31,559 nt of DNA from a virus, in IMG/VR virus record IMGVR_UViG_3300021963_000441, positions 1-31,559 of that record; one strand, 5' to 3'. Numbering within the stretch: position 1 is the stretch's first letter; the number at the start of each line of letters is the position of its first letter. Made by a program: the position numbers and the translations under genes. The notes below the pieces were generated by a model. The model did not search any database. It saw only the letters and a program-made list of their open reading frames with translations, and was not told the DNA's origin. Shown one piece after another: positions 23,101 through 29,871 of the stretch.

Positions 23101-24444
23101 AATTTGTAAAGATGTAAAATATACTGTTTGTATATTTGATCCTCCAACAACAGATCCATAAAATTGGAAGGTGTCTCCAACATTAAAAGTATAAGTAACT
23201 GGAACAGTAACATTTCCAAATGCCTGACCAGCAGTAAAATTATCTACACCAAAATTATAAGTGGTATATCCAGCATCAGTTTTTAAAGAAAAAACAAAGT
23301 ATTCAGATCCAGTTGGAAGACTGCCATATTCTAATTGATAAGCACCAGTTAATTCAAAAGTATATTGTCCCGGAACAGTAATAGTAAAAATCTGCGAAGA
23401 GGTATTAAAATTAGAACCTAAATCATAAATAGGATTCAAATAAGGAATTCTATTTACTAATGGATTTGTACTGTCTGGACTAGCATAAAAATAATTAGTA
23501 ACAAGTTTAGCTCCTACGTTTTGAATTGGACCAGTCCCACCAGTTTCTCCTGATTCATACAAAGTGGCTCTAGCGTATTTGTCAGAAATAATATACAAAT
23601 CTCTAAACTCATCTCCATAATTAGGAGATCCAGTCACACCACTAGGACTAACATAAGAATTACCTTGAATGTATTCTGATTCATAAGTGTATTCGGTTCT
23701 GGCAAAAATTGCATCCCAAATTGCTTTTACCCTTAATGCAGGTTTCATTTGTCCTTGTAGTAAAGGAAAACTAGAATTACAAAACGGTTTAGATCCTGTG
23801 CTTCCTGATGCTCCTGTAGTAGCAAGAGTTGGAATAATTGGAAAAGTAACATTACCAGATCCTGTGTAGTTGTATCCCCATTCGATTAACGGATAAACAA
23901 TATCACCAGGCTCTCCACCTGTTCCACCTAATCCTTGTGTCCAAGAAGTTATAATGTTACTGTAGTTAAGTTGGTGATTGTATTTAGAAAGATTTAAGTC
24001 TGTTAAAAATCCACCCTGTGAAGTACCTGTTTCACCAACTGGACTTAAACCAATTTGAGTAGCAAAGTCGGACAGTTCACTAATAAATGCAATTTCATAT
24101 TCAATACTACTTGTGACATCTACACGAAACACATTCATTAGTTGGATAACTCCCATCATCCAAAGTTGTCCTTCGTTATTAATATAAGCTTGTGCTTTTT
24201 TTGCAGGATCAAATAGTGTCTGATTTACATTAAAAGCTTGCTGAAAGAATTTACCATTACTAGAAGAATGTGGAATCCTAAAAGTTTGAGAATATGAAGC
24301 TGCAGCAATAGTAGGTTCCATGACATCTTGAACCCTTAAATTCATTTTAATGGGATCTGTATCATAAAGATCTAAAAGAGTCCAAGCAGTTGGATCGTTT
24401 GCATCTTCGTATCTTCTAACAAATAACTGCGGTTGCGCTCTCAT
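20125..24444 (-). CDS. Large tail-tip/hub protein with Cys-rich C-terminal modules
   Basis: This is a 1439-residue protein. The N-terminal 800 residues resemble the tail protein that starts the tail-tip complex in Bacteroidota phages (MNLRVQDVMEPTIAAASYSQ and TFRIPHSSSNGKFFQQAFN), with a later replisome-unrelated hub-like part (DNIKQIDFIKSITEKFKLVF, hub-domain style). Then come three roughly 90-residue repeats beginning with LCDAVCC, CLACCC and LCDAACC and each containing a P-x-G-(F/W)-Y turn, next a module shared with the 308-residue protein. A module with RPNRFNLYDSSG and YPGPWGASL follows, which looks like a sugar- or calcium-binding domain of bacterial and phage surface proteins. It likely mixes structural and receptor-binding functions. 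Confidence 0.72.
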   Translation of the reverse strand: MRAQPQLFVRRYEDANDPTAWTLLDLYDTDPIKMNLRVQDVMEPTIAAASYSQTFRIPHSSSNGKFFQQAFNVNQTLFDPAKKAQAYINNEGQLWMMGVIQLMNVFRVDVTSSIEYEIAFISELSDFATQIGLSPVGETGTSQGGFLTDLNLSKYNHQLNYSNIITSWTQGLGGTGGEPGDIVYPLIEWGYNYTGSGNVTFPIIPTLATTGASGSTGSKPFCNSSFPLLQGQMKPALRVKAIWDAIFARTEYTYESEYIQGNSYVSPSGVTGSPNYGDEFRDLYIISDKYARATLYESGETGGTGPIQNVGAKLVTNYFYASPDSTNPLVNRIPYLNPIYDLGSNFNTSSQIFTITVPGQYTFELTGAYQLEYGSLPTGSEYFVFSLKTDAGYTTYNFGVDNFTAGQAFGNVTVPVTYTFNVGDTFQFYGSVVGGSNIQTVYFTSLQITTTAIPPGDTFDVKAILPDNIKQIDFIKSITEKFKLVFEPSKTKPKHFIITPWKDWIKQGTVKDWTNKLNDKNSYKLTPLFQSQPRFMTFKDQEDSDYINYNYQQARKQVYGQLNQDSQIEIIKGSKDVQGIFAPLQIAPIGYGAGAATGDVLAAETFLVPHIAKDVPSNEGPGKREPIQPKLRLAWYNKLCGQTGPGPGATVSKPWYLKDDTGTAQIQYQVPLMSGYYPHPWSSSNYLLDWGISTPSWNPGLTGNPSGVTNLTNFQRFWSDWYNSTYGQITDVTLPNGQRIQARDYAYIFEGEFILDYKDIIDLRFNDLIWIKDSYYIINSIDDYVVGQKSPCKVVLFKINNIGFNIPSPNLPVDNICYSAETLCDAVCCQLISPISVIFVPDPLDIVVGTRFFLNAAGSIYAPAGFYSDGTYVYTVDVNAQVTDIDTIGVSPALCSCIPDLDPLELCYYGATGDACLACCCQGTTGEFWMEDNDPATWFNNNVIYANSTGSAYPPNGWYAYDNSDYVYLNNGIRTQSGSCSSCNCLIYDLTQFTGCTGSTLCDAACCVNSLNYNFFANSDDLNTATFLFSDQSGTPVPNGWYYNGLAAVQVSGGTGAVAATGSPASCEPCANETLDVYFDFVSNVNGTGSFVIQRSFNGVSFMPESTKDLSTIPAGTTFSYTGAVATGTFVRGTLVYGSAHDTGNFSTKIEGGATLNSQNTVRFSTYSYTPGSPTTGGNEYRFSVNLTGTIYDCGLTGGTAWKCTPPSCNITGGTGGNSVYVYDNNIEVCCDPLYIYDQGVARIEDDTEVFINGNCTGATGVCYECSDFVSGSYDGNAYHIYENYFICNDLDAGTIQFNWFALDRPNRFNLYDSSGLLATSGWVGTAAYPGPWGASLSTASSGTIGVPYVNNMYLEVEAGPASPTSPISDAWQGTFLCSTSCFQYFNEQSFSWTGDWQDCNGDWHYAETIEPYGSVCARFGTPFTISGVNLVQSFSCIS

Positions 24445-24445
24445 A

Positions 24446-26089
24446 TTAAATATTTTGCATTGACTGTTCTGTACTAAATTCTAGAGTGAAATTAGCAGTG
24501 AATAGTTTTACTTGTTTAATAGTTTTAACTGTGTAAGATTGTTCGCTTACTTTACAAGTATATGGGAAATCTTCTTGTCCGATGTAAACCCAAGTCTGTG
24601 GACTCATGACAATTCCTTTTAAAAATTCCACTTGTTCTTGGGTTAAAAAATCAGAAGTGATTTGCCACTTTCTTTTTACCGCTTTGTTGTATTGTCTTAT
24701 ACCACCCTTTAACCAATTCTGTGTCGTGTCGTTAGACAGAACTACTGGGGTAGTAGAACTCCAATCAACTTCTGTTTGATAAAAATCTTGTCCAGTAGAA
24801 TCTACAGTTTCTTCTGCCTTCATTGTAAAATTCCAATAGTCTCTACCACCTAAGGAATTTAACCATACTACTCTTGCACGAGGATACAAGGTAGAGTAAC
24901 AATCTTCAACAATATCAATAGTTAATATTTCAGAAACAGAAACTGTTGGTGAACCTGTGTAACCACAACTTCCAGTAACGTTTAACTGATCGAAAAGTTG
25001 GACTGTGTAGTATTCTGGGATTTGTCCTAAACTTGTAAATATTCCTTGATCGTCTAAATCTTTTGGGCCAACTCTTAGTGATAAAAATTCTTTATTAATT
25101 AAAGTAGAATAAGAACCAGTACCGCTTGTTGTAATAGAATCACCGCAAGAATATCTAGGACCTCCACCAAGTGGATTATCGTTATTATCTACTTCGTAGT
25201 TTCCAACTATGTGTTCTCCAATATAACCAGTTGCAGAATAGAAATTAAACCAAGCAACTTTAGGTGCTGTCGATTGTAATAAACTTCCAGTTCCGTATGT
25301 TTCATACACTGGATTACGATTTAAAAATGTAACAGCGTAACGATCATAATCTAAAGCTTCTGCTGAAATATTATAACTAGGAGAAGCAGAAGTGGTTTGC
25401 CAAGCACCTCCAGTAATGGATCTCGGTGCTTCAGAAAGAAAAAGTCCTGGACCACCACAAGTAGATGGAGGAAGAATGGAATTATTTTTTAACACATAAG
25501 GTGCCATGTAACCAAAAATTCCATAATAGTTACCAAGACTGACTGTTGTAGGATCTTGTACAGTTGGCATTTGCACTTGCAAATGTGCTTGCTGTTCTTG
25601 CCAATTTAAAGAAGCTGGTAAACAAATAACCGGAAGAATATCGTTGTCATCTGTTGGATCTAAAACATCATAAAAAGTTTGTGAACCTAATGGATAAGCA
25701 GGATTACCCGGATCGTTTGTAATACCTTCATAAACTTGAATCGCTCCACCAATAACAGTACGATATTGTTCTCCTGCATAAACCTTTATATTGCAAACTG
25801 CATTAACTCCCATTTTCCAAGGTTGTGAACTAGGCACACCTACTTCATTAGCAAAGTCTCCAATTTCTAAATATGGATCTACCATCGAACTTACATCGAG
25901 CATACCTGCACCAGCAGGATTAGGTCGTTGAATAAAACGATTAATGTAAACACCATCGACGTAAACATCGAACACGTATGAAAAATCAAAGATTGTTGTG
26001 AGTTGTGCTTTATCACTAGTCACAGACCAAATAATAGGATTGTATCCTGGAGAATAAAATTTTGGTCTAAAGTTTACTTGTGTAATCAT
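24446..26089 (-). CDS. Distal tail (baseplate) protein
   Basis: This 547-residue beta-rich protein starts in an ATGA overlap with the tail chaperone gene and is followed 1 bp later by the 1439-residue tail-tip gene. N-terminal SPGYNPIIWSVTSDKAQLTT and DVYVDGVYINRFIQRPNPAG, and C-terminal GGIRQYNKAVKRKWQITSDF with LTQEQVEFLKGIVMSPQTWV, match tail proteins that in Bacteroidota phages sit at this place and end with a domain linking the tube to the tip. The exact role (distal tail ring versus baseplate wedge) cannot be told from sequence alone. Confidence 0.65.
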   Translation of the reverse strand: MITQVNFRPKFYSPGYNPIIWSVTSDKAQLTTIFDFSYVFDVYVDGVYINRFIQRPNPAGAGMLDVSSMVDPYLEIGDFANEVGVPSSQPWKMGVNAVCNIKVYAGEQYRTVIGGAIQVYEGITNDPGNPAYPLGSQTFYDVLDPTDDNDILPVICLPASLNWQEQQAHLQVQMPTVQDPTTVSLGNYYGIFGYMAPYVLKNNSILPPSTCGGPGLFLSEAPRSITGGAWQTTSASPSYNISAEALDYDRYAVTFLNRNPVYETYGTGSLLQSTAPKVAWFNFYSATGYIGEHIVGNYEVDNNDNPLGGGPRYSCGDSITTSGTGSYSTLINKEFLSLRVGPKDLDDQGIFTSLGQIPEYYTVQLFDQLNVTGSCGYTGSPTVSVSEILTIDIVEDCYSTLYPRARVVWLNSLGGRDYWNFTMKAEETVDSTGQDFYQTEVDWSSTTPVVLSNDTTQNWLKGGIRQYNKAVKRKWQITSDFLTQEQVEFLKGIVMSPQTWVYIGQEDFPYTCKVSEQSYTVKTIKQVKLFTANFTLEFSTEQSMQNI

Positions 26090-26880
26090 CCTACACTATT
26101 ATATTTTTCTAACTCTTGTGCTGCTTTCTTGTTCATTTCTTCTAATCTCGTTATACTTCCATACAAGGAAGTTAAAAGATTCTCGTACACCGAGTCGGGT
26201 TGCTCTGTCGAGTTCCAAAGGGTTTTGATCTGCCAGATTAATGAGGGTTTCGTACCAGTATATAGAAGGGTTTCTTGCGCTTCCTTTATCATTTGTCTCT
26301 GTTTTTTCTTCGGCAGGGTTAAATAAGTCTGAGTAAGACCTGCTGATGCTAGTCCGAAACACAAAAAAAAACTAATAGCGGATTTTGCGTATTTAACAGG
26401 TAGATCTAAAAATGTTTGTATTCTTTCTTTATAACTTTTAAATTCGTATGGTTCTATTTCATAACTGAATAAAGTGGTTTTAGTAATAGGACGATATAAG
26501 ATAGCTAATACTTCATGGATTTTTGAATCTGCTTGTTGTGATCCTAGAATAACATCTAAGTCTGCAAACTCTCCAATACTCATTTCGTCAAAATTTACTA
26601 GACCATATTTTACTCCGTTATAAGTAAACTTGTTAACCACATTTAGATCTTTTAATAAACTATTTGTTACCATGACCTCTAATTGTGCCCAAAGTTCTAA
26701 CCAATATTCGCCAGGAATTTTTTGGATTTCTTCTATGGGACAATCGCTTAATTTATTAAATAAAAAATACTTATCTTCTAAATTATTAACAATTAAATTG
26801 GTTTTAATGTCATAATAATTTCGAATTGTTAAGTCTTTAATTTCGTACTTTTTTTCTTCTACCTTAAATGTTATCGCCAT
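26086..26880 (-). CDS. Tail assembly chaperone, zero-frame product
   Basis: This 264-residue protein is mostly helical (for example NNLEDKYFLFNKLSDCPIEE and EVLAILYRPITKTTLFSYEI). Position between neck and tail-tip genes, plus a slippery run of nine T at codons 170-173 (S-F-F-L), identify it as the chaperone that coats the tape measure during tail assembly, as G/GT do in lambda. After the slippery site the zero frame continues for 92 codons to a TGA that overlaps the next ATG, so both downstream frames are long. Usually one of the two stops soon after the slip; here it does not. Residues 1-172 are common to both products. Confidence 0.72.
   Translation of the reverse strand: MAITFKVEEKKYEIKDLTIRNYYDIKTNLIVNNLEDKYFLFNKLSDCPIEEIQKIPGEYWLELWAQLEVMVTNSLLKDLNVVNKFTYNGVKYGLVNFDEMSIGEFADLDVILGSQQADSKIHEVLAILYRPITKTTLFSYEIEPYEFKSYKERIQTFLDLPVKYAKSAISFFLCFGLASAGLTQTYLTLPKKKQRQMIKEAQETLLYTGTKPSLIWQIKTLWNSTEQPDSVYENLLTSLYGSITRLEEMNKKAAQELEKYNSVG
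26099..26371 (-). CDS. Tail assembly chaperone, -1 frameshift extension
   Basis: A TAG closes the -1 frame immediately upstream of the T run. From there the frame is open for 90 codons (3 Phe codons, then VFRTSISRSYSDLF...), ending in TAA at 26099. A -1 slip at T-TTT-TTT gives 172 shared residues plus 88, about 260 in total. The extension contains SIYWYETLINLADQNPLELD and RESFNFLVWKYNEIRRNEQ, a helical pattern like the T domains of other Bacteroidota phage chaperones. The GTG at 26362 could allow separate initiation, but the stop directly before the slippery run argues for frameshifting. Confidence 0.62.
   Translation of the reverse strand, partial: FFFVFRTSISRSYSDLFNPAEEKTETNDKGSARNPSIYWYETLINLADQNPLELDRATRLGVRESFNFLVWKYNEIRRNEQESSTRVRKI
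26363..26371 (-). other. Slippery sequence for programmed -1 frameshift
   Basis: Nine T on the minus strand, read AGT-TTT-TTT-TTG in the zero frame; T-TTT-TTT is a canonical X-XXY-YYZ heptamer. A TAG in the -1 frame ends exactly at the run, and both frames are open for about 90 codons afterwards. No strong downstream pseudoknot is obvious by eye. Confidence 0.6.
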
Positions 26881-26882
26881 GT

Positions 26883-27299
26883 TTATTTTGTTTTAACTTT
26901 AACTGTGGATCCTATTTGATTGCCTAATTGAGCAGCAAGTAAATTAGCAAATGCTTTACCCTCTTCTTTTTCTATTTCATCTAAAATTTGCATCCATTGA
27001 GTTTGTCCAAAACTCATCCAGAATCTAGGTTTAATACCTCCATCTCCTACTCCTGGTTTAAGATTGTATTGTTTAAGAAGAGTTTGTTCGAAAGTTAAAC
27101 CGCTAGTTTCTTCTTCAGTTCCAAAATGTAGAAAGAAACCATAGTCAACTGTTTGTATGCGAAATCCATTATCGTTAACAGTAACTTGAGTTTGTTCTTT
27201 AAGAGAACCTGTTTGTCCGACCGGAGCTTGCGATTTTAGAATAGCTTCTAACTTTCTTGCTATTCGATTATATGCTTGGGTTAGTTTAGGATCTCTCAT
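26883..27299 (-). CDS. Neck / tail-completion protein, HK97 gp10-like
   Basis: This is a 138-residue protein. The N-terminal helix (QAYNRIARKLEAILKSQAPV) and the beta segment QTVDYGFFLHFGTEEETSG, followed by PRFWMSFGQTQWMQILDEIE, match the general pattern of HK97 gp10-like proteins, which complete the neck or tail end (Y-x-x-x-L/H-F/E-F-G). It lies between another neck-type gene and the tail chaperone, 2 bp from each. It ends with a Lys-rich tail. The precise ring it forms is uncertain. Confidence 0.65.
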   Translation of the reverse strand: MRDPKLTQAYNRIARKLEAILKSQAPVGQTGSLKEQTQVTVNDNGFRIQTVDYGFFLHFGTEEETSGLTFEQTLLKQYNLKPGVGDGGIKPRFWMSFGQTQWMQILDEIEKEEGKAFANLLAAQLGNQIGSTVKVKTK

Positions 27300-27301
27300 T
27301 G

Positions 27302-27775
27302 TTAACTAGTAAATGCTGCGTCACAATTATTAAATGGATTCTTCACTTCGAATACTACTTCTGCAGACCAACCAGTTAGCGTGTTATTAAAACTTTCAAC
27401 AAAAGGTCTACACACAACCGGTGTTTCTAAATAAACATCTACTTCGTCCCAAGTTGTTTGACGGATTCTAGACAATAGATCTTGTAAGATCATAAACGTG
27501 GTATTCAACTGATCTTCTTTTACATCCAGATCTAAAGTGGTAATATCTTGTACACTTAATGCAAACGAAAACTCTACCTTACCCCCAACATCTATGTCCG
27601 CTCGACGTGGAATGAGCATCACTAAAGGATACTTGACAGGATACTGTGTGTTAGTTTCAATGTCCAGATCGCTTAATTGACCGAAAGTGAATTGTTTGAC
27701 ATTCACATGGGATAAGGAAAGAGTTCTCAGATACTCAACTACGGATTTGAAGGATGATAGCGGACCAGATGCCAT
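27302..27775 (-). CDS. Neck / tail-terminator-like protein
   Basis: This 157-residue alpha/beta protein has an N-terminal helix (FKSVVEYLRTLSLSHVNVKQ), a middle strand pattern (YPVKYPLVMLIPRRADID, then FSFALSVQD) and a C-terminal strand (GWSAEVVFEVKNPFNNCD). This is the organisation of tail terminator/minor neck proteins that cap the tail tube, and I recall similar proteins at this spot in Bacteroidota phages. It is the first gene of the late operon, behind a promoter-like box, and is divergent from the + strand cassette with a 54-bp gap. Confidence 0.6.
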   Translation of the reverse strand: MASGPLSSFKSVVEYLRTLSLSHVNVKQFTFGQLSDLDIETNTQYPVKYPLVMLIPRRADIDVGGKVEFSFALSVQDITTLDLDVKEDQLNTTFMILQDLLSRIRQTTWDEVDVYLETPVVCRPFVESFNNTLTGWSAEVVFEVKNPFNNCDAAFTS

Positions 27776-27792
27776 ATTTTAGACTATTATAA

Positions 27793-27806
27793 CTATGAGT
27801 ATATAT
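27793..27806 (-). promoter_or_regulatory. Phage-type promoter box at the head of the late operon
   Basis: The minus strand reads ATATATACTCATAG, with ATAC ending 24 nt before the ATG at 27775, and CATTTT lies 7 nt upstream of the box, as at 11941. It shares ATACTCAT with the boxes at 11941 and 16458. It would drive the whole tail gene series. Confidence 0.58.
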
Positions 27807-27829
27807 GACACACAAAATGCAGATGATTT

Positions 27830-28123
27830 ATGGGAAAAAAAGCTAAAGAGCACCGCAAGAAGGTGCAAAAACGCAATGCAGAACTCCAGGCTAAACACAA
27901 AAAGTTAATGGGAGAACTCCAAGAACAGTTTAACGAGCAAATGAAACAGCGAGCAGAAGCAGCAGCAATGCGGGCAAAATCTGTGAGGGCGCTCCCGCAA
28001 GACGTAGCACACGGTTCCACTGGGGATTTTATTGCTCAGAATTACGAAACCCTATTTAGAAAAGGAGGCCAAGATGCTGCCCAAAAAATACTAGACTCTG
28101 CCGATGGACCTAAATTTGGATAG
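27830..28123 (+). CDS. Basic coiled-coil protein of unknown function
   Basis: This 97-residue protein begins with a very basic helix (MGKKAKEHRKKVQKRNAELQ) that continues as a Gln/Glu/Lys coiled coil (KLMGELQEQFNEQMKQRAEA), then a shorter C-terminal part (IAQNYETLFRKGGQDAAQKI). It is the first gene of the + strand cassette and overlaps the next gene by 20 bp, which supports the frame. The opposite-strand frame covering the same bases is Cys-rich and unlikely. Function unknown; a nucleic-acid or head-associated role is conceivable. Confidence 0.72.
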   Translation: MGKKAKEHRKKVQKRNAELQAKHKKLMGELQEQFNEQMKQRAEAAAMRAKSVRALPQDVAHGSTGDFIAQNYETLFRKGGQDAAQKILDSADGPKFG

Positions 28124-28562
28124 TAACACCATACAAAAAGACCCAGTTTCGGTCCGAACCAATGATTGGATCGACCGGGTTTTAGATTATCTGATTGGTA
28201 ACTATGGGGAAATCCAAAGAGGATGGCGATTAGTCCCACCCCACGAACAAGACATTTTAAAATATCCAGGTTGGGCTTTACGCAGTCTGACCATATCTTC
28301 TTGGTATAGAGGATTCGATAAAGAAGAAAAAAGGAAAATCTCTAAAGCCTTAACCATTCTTGCTTCAGAATCCCAGGTCACAAAATACATGGAGCAATTC
28401 CATAGCGATCCTGAATGGGATCTATCCCATCGCACAGATTGTACCCGATGGGTTAACTCTCTAACTTACACTTACCAGCATGCTCCTAAAAACTGTTGGG
28501 AACTCCGCTGGGCTTTCTTTAGCGCAGAAGCATTTATGTTAGCCGCAGAAGAAATTTCCTAA
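28104..28562 (+). CDS. Soluble protein of unknown function
   Basis: This is a 152-residue, Trp-rich, largely helical protein (TNDWIDRVLDYLIGNYGEIQ, EEKRKISKALTILASESQVT, WVNSLTYTYQHAPKNCWELR). It starts within the last 20 bp of the preceding gene, so the two are coupled. No known motif or domain is recognised. It is followed by a promoter-like leader and a base-composition change towards AT-rich genes, so it may belong to a different module from the genes after 28624. Confidence 0.72.
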   Translation: MDLNLDSNTIQKDPVSVRTNDWIDRVLDYLIGNYGEIQRGWRLVPPHEQDILKYPGWALRSLTISSWYRGFDKEEKRKISKALTILASESQVTKYMEQFHSDPEWDLSHRTDCTRWVNSLTYTYQHAPKNCWELRWAFFSAEAFMLAAEEIS

Positions 28563-28564
28563 AA

Positions 28565-28624
28565 CATTTTTTTATTTCGTAGAGAAGTCATACATTTGGT
28601 CCATAATCAAAAAAACAAATGTTA
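28565..28624 (+). promoter_or_regulatory. Promoter and leader, copy 1 (host-type TAnnTTTG box)
   Basis: The element contains CATTTTTTT at 28565, TACATTTG at 28591-28598 (a full match to the Bacteroidota -7 consensus TAnnTTTG), CATAATCAAAAAA at 28602 and ATG at 28624. The second copy at 29026 has each word at the same spacing. The A-rich part before ATG probably serves translation initiation. Confidence 0.6.
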
Positions 28625-29022
28625 TGACAATTAAAGAATTATTTAAGAATCCTTATTTCGATAAAGAATTTACAGAAGTTGAAATACAGGATAAAAGCGA
28701 AAATGGATCTAATTGTATTATCACTAGAGATTATACTAGATCTTGTATTGTTCGTGCTAAAGAAATTGTTAAAAAACATAAACTTGGATATGATCCAGGA
28801 AATGTAACTAGCAGTCGTTTATTTTGGGAGCAATTTACTAATGCACCAATTATAGCATTTTATTCTAAATTTCCTAAAATTAAAATGGACGAATTTGAAG
28901 AATTATCAGTCTGCAAACACTTTGTGTCTTCCCTAGATACTACTCCACATAACATGGAATTCCTACACAGAATGGAATGGATTATTGATATTGAAGATCC
29001 TAAATTTAGAAAAGCAATTTAA
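28624..29022 (+). CDS. Small protein of unknown function
   Basis: This is a 132-residue soluble protein, charged and AT-rich in coding (MTIKELFKNPYFDKEFTEVE, then RDYTRSCIVRAKEIVKKHKL). Residues after 70 contain a Trp/Phe-rich part (SRLFWEQFTNAPIIAFYSKF) and end with FLHRMEWIIDIEDPKFRKAI. No family is recognised. It has its own promoter-like leader 33 bp upstream, unlike the two preceding genes, which suggests independent, perhaps early, expression. Size and solubility are compatible with a host-takeover or anti-defence protein, but there is no direct evidence. Confidence 0.75.
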   Translation: MTIKELFKNPYFDKEFTEVEIQDKSENGSNCIITRDYTRSCIVRAKEIVKKHKLGYDPGNVTSSRLFWEQFTNAPIIAFYSKFPKIKMDEFEELSVCKHFVSSLDTTPHNMEFLHRMEWIIDIEDPKFRKAI

Positions 29023-29025
29023 TCG

Positions 29026-29085
29026 CATTTTTCTTTCTCGCAAGTATACCTTAATTTTACTGCATAATCAAAAAATAAAATATTA
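29026..29085 (+). promoter_or_regulatory. Promoter and leader, copy 2
   Basis: The layout repeats copy 1: CATTTTT at 29026, TAATTTTA at 29052-29059 (TAnnTTTG with one mismatch), CATAATCAAAAAA at 29063, ATG at 29085. Distances between the words are 26, 11 and 22 nt in both copies. Confidence 0.55.
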
Positions 29086-29579
29086 TGGTTAAAATAGAAC
29101 CAATTAACAGCGATCAGGAATTAAAAGATTATTTTAATTCTATTAATAGTCAAATCGAAAAAGAATGGGAACATTCTTTAAGTGTAATGAAATTTAATGT
29201 CGATTTAACTATTTGTACAGAAGGTAAACCTTTTTTCGACGGAAGCATTACTTCTCGTAATAAAAAGTTACGTTTAGTTATGATTAATAATCGTAATCTA
29301 ATAGATTCTGTGACAAAGTCTAAAAACAAATACAATGCATTGCTACAAATTTTTTACAAGCATAATAGTATTATTTTAGCTATTAATTATAGACCAGATG
29401 CACATTTGGATTGGGCAGACAAATCTTATAATATAACTGAACCGGAAAGATTACTAATCTCCATGATGCTTGATGCATCCGAAGGTGTTAATAATTTTCC
29501 TTTCTATTTTATCAAGGATCTTGTTTATTCCTACGCCGAAAAATATAAATCTTCTAACATAGTAAGAATTCTAGATTAA
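29085..29579 (+). CDS. Small protein of unknown function
   Basis: This is a 164-residue soluble alpha/beta protein (MVKIEPINSDQELKDYFNSI, EGKPFFDGSITSRNKKLRLV, RPDAHLDWADKSYNITEPER). AT-rich codon use matches the gene before it. No catalytic motif is evident. It is preceded by the second copy of the promoter/leader and followed 19 bp later by a small gene whose leader has a related CAATAATC word. It is probably co-regulated with the gene at 28624. Confidence 0.75.
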   Translation: MVKIEPINSDQELKDYFNSINSQIEKEWEHSLSVMKFNVDLTICTEGKPFFDGSITSRNKKLRLVMINNRNLIDSVTKSKNKYNALLQIFYKHNSIILAINYRPDAHLDWADKSYNITEPERLLISMMLDASEGVNNFPFYFIKDLVYSYAEKYKSSNIVRILD

Positions 29580-29598
29580 TCATTTTAAATCAATAATC

Positions 29599-29856
29599 AT
29601 GAGAAAAGCATTTTGGAAATTATTCTTTAAGATGTTAACTGACGAACAGTTAATGAGACTACACGTTTGGTCTAATTATGTTAATGACAAAGCAGATATG
29701 CAAGATCTGCTTAGCGAAATTAAAAAAGTACATCCCCAAATCTTCGACGAGTGTTTAGCAAGATTCGAAGAAAGCTGTCGAAAAATAGAAGCGCATCACG
29801 GTTGGGATCGCATTTGGTGGCATCGTAAATTTATCACTCCAGTAATTTTAAACTAA
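29599..29856 (+). CDS. Small Trp-rich basic protein
   Basis: This 85-residue protein begins MRKAFWKLFFKMLTDEQLMR and ends HHGWDRIWWHRKFITPVILN, so its ends are basic and aromatic while the middle is an acidic helix (MQDLLSEIKKVHPQIFDECL). The amphipathic ends could touch a membrane, but no clear transmembrane segment is present. It lies 19 bp after the previous gene and 15 bp before a two-helix membrane protein, so it may act with that protein. Function unknown. Confidence 0.72.
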   Translation: MRKAFWKLFFKMLTDEQLMRLHVWSNYVNDKADMQDLLSEIKKVHPQIFDECLARFEESCRKIEAHHGWDRIWWHRKFITPVILN

Positions 29857-29871
29857 TTAAAAAAAATAACA

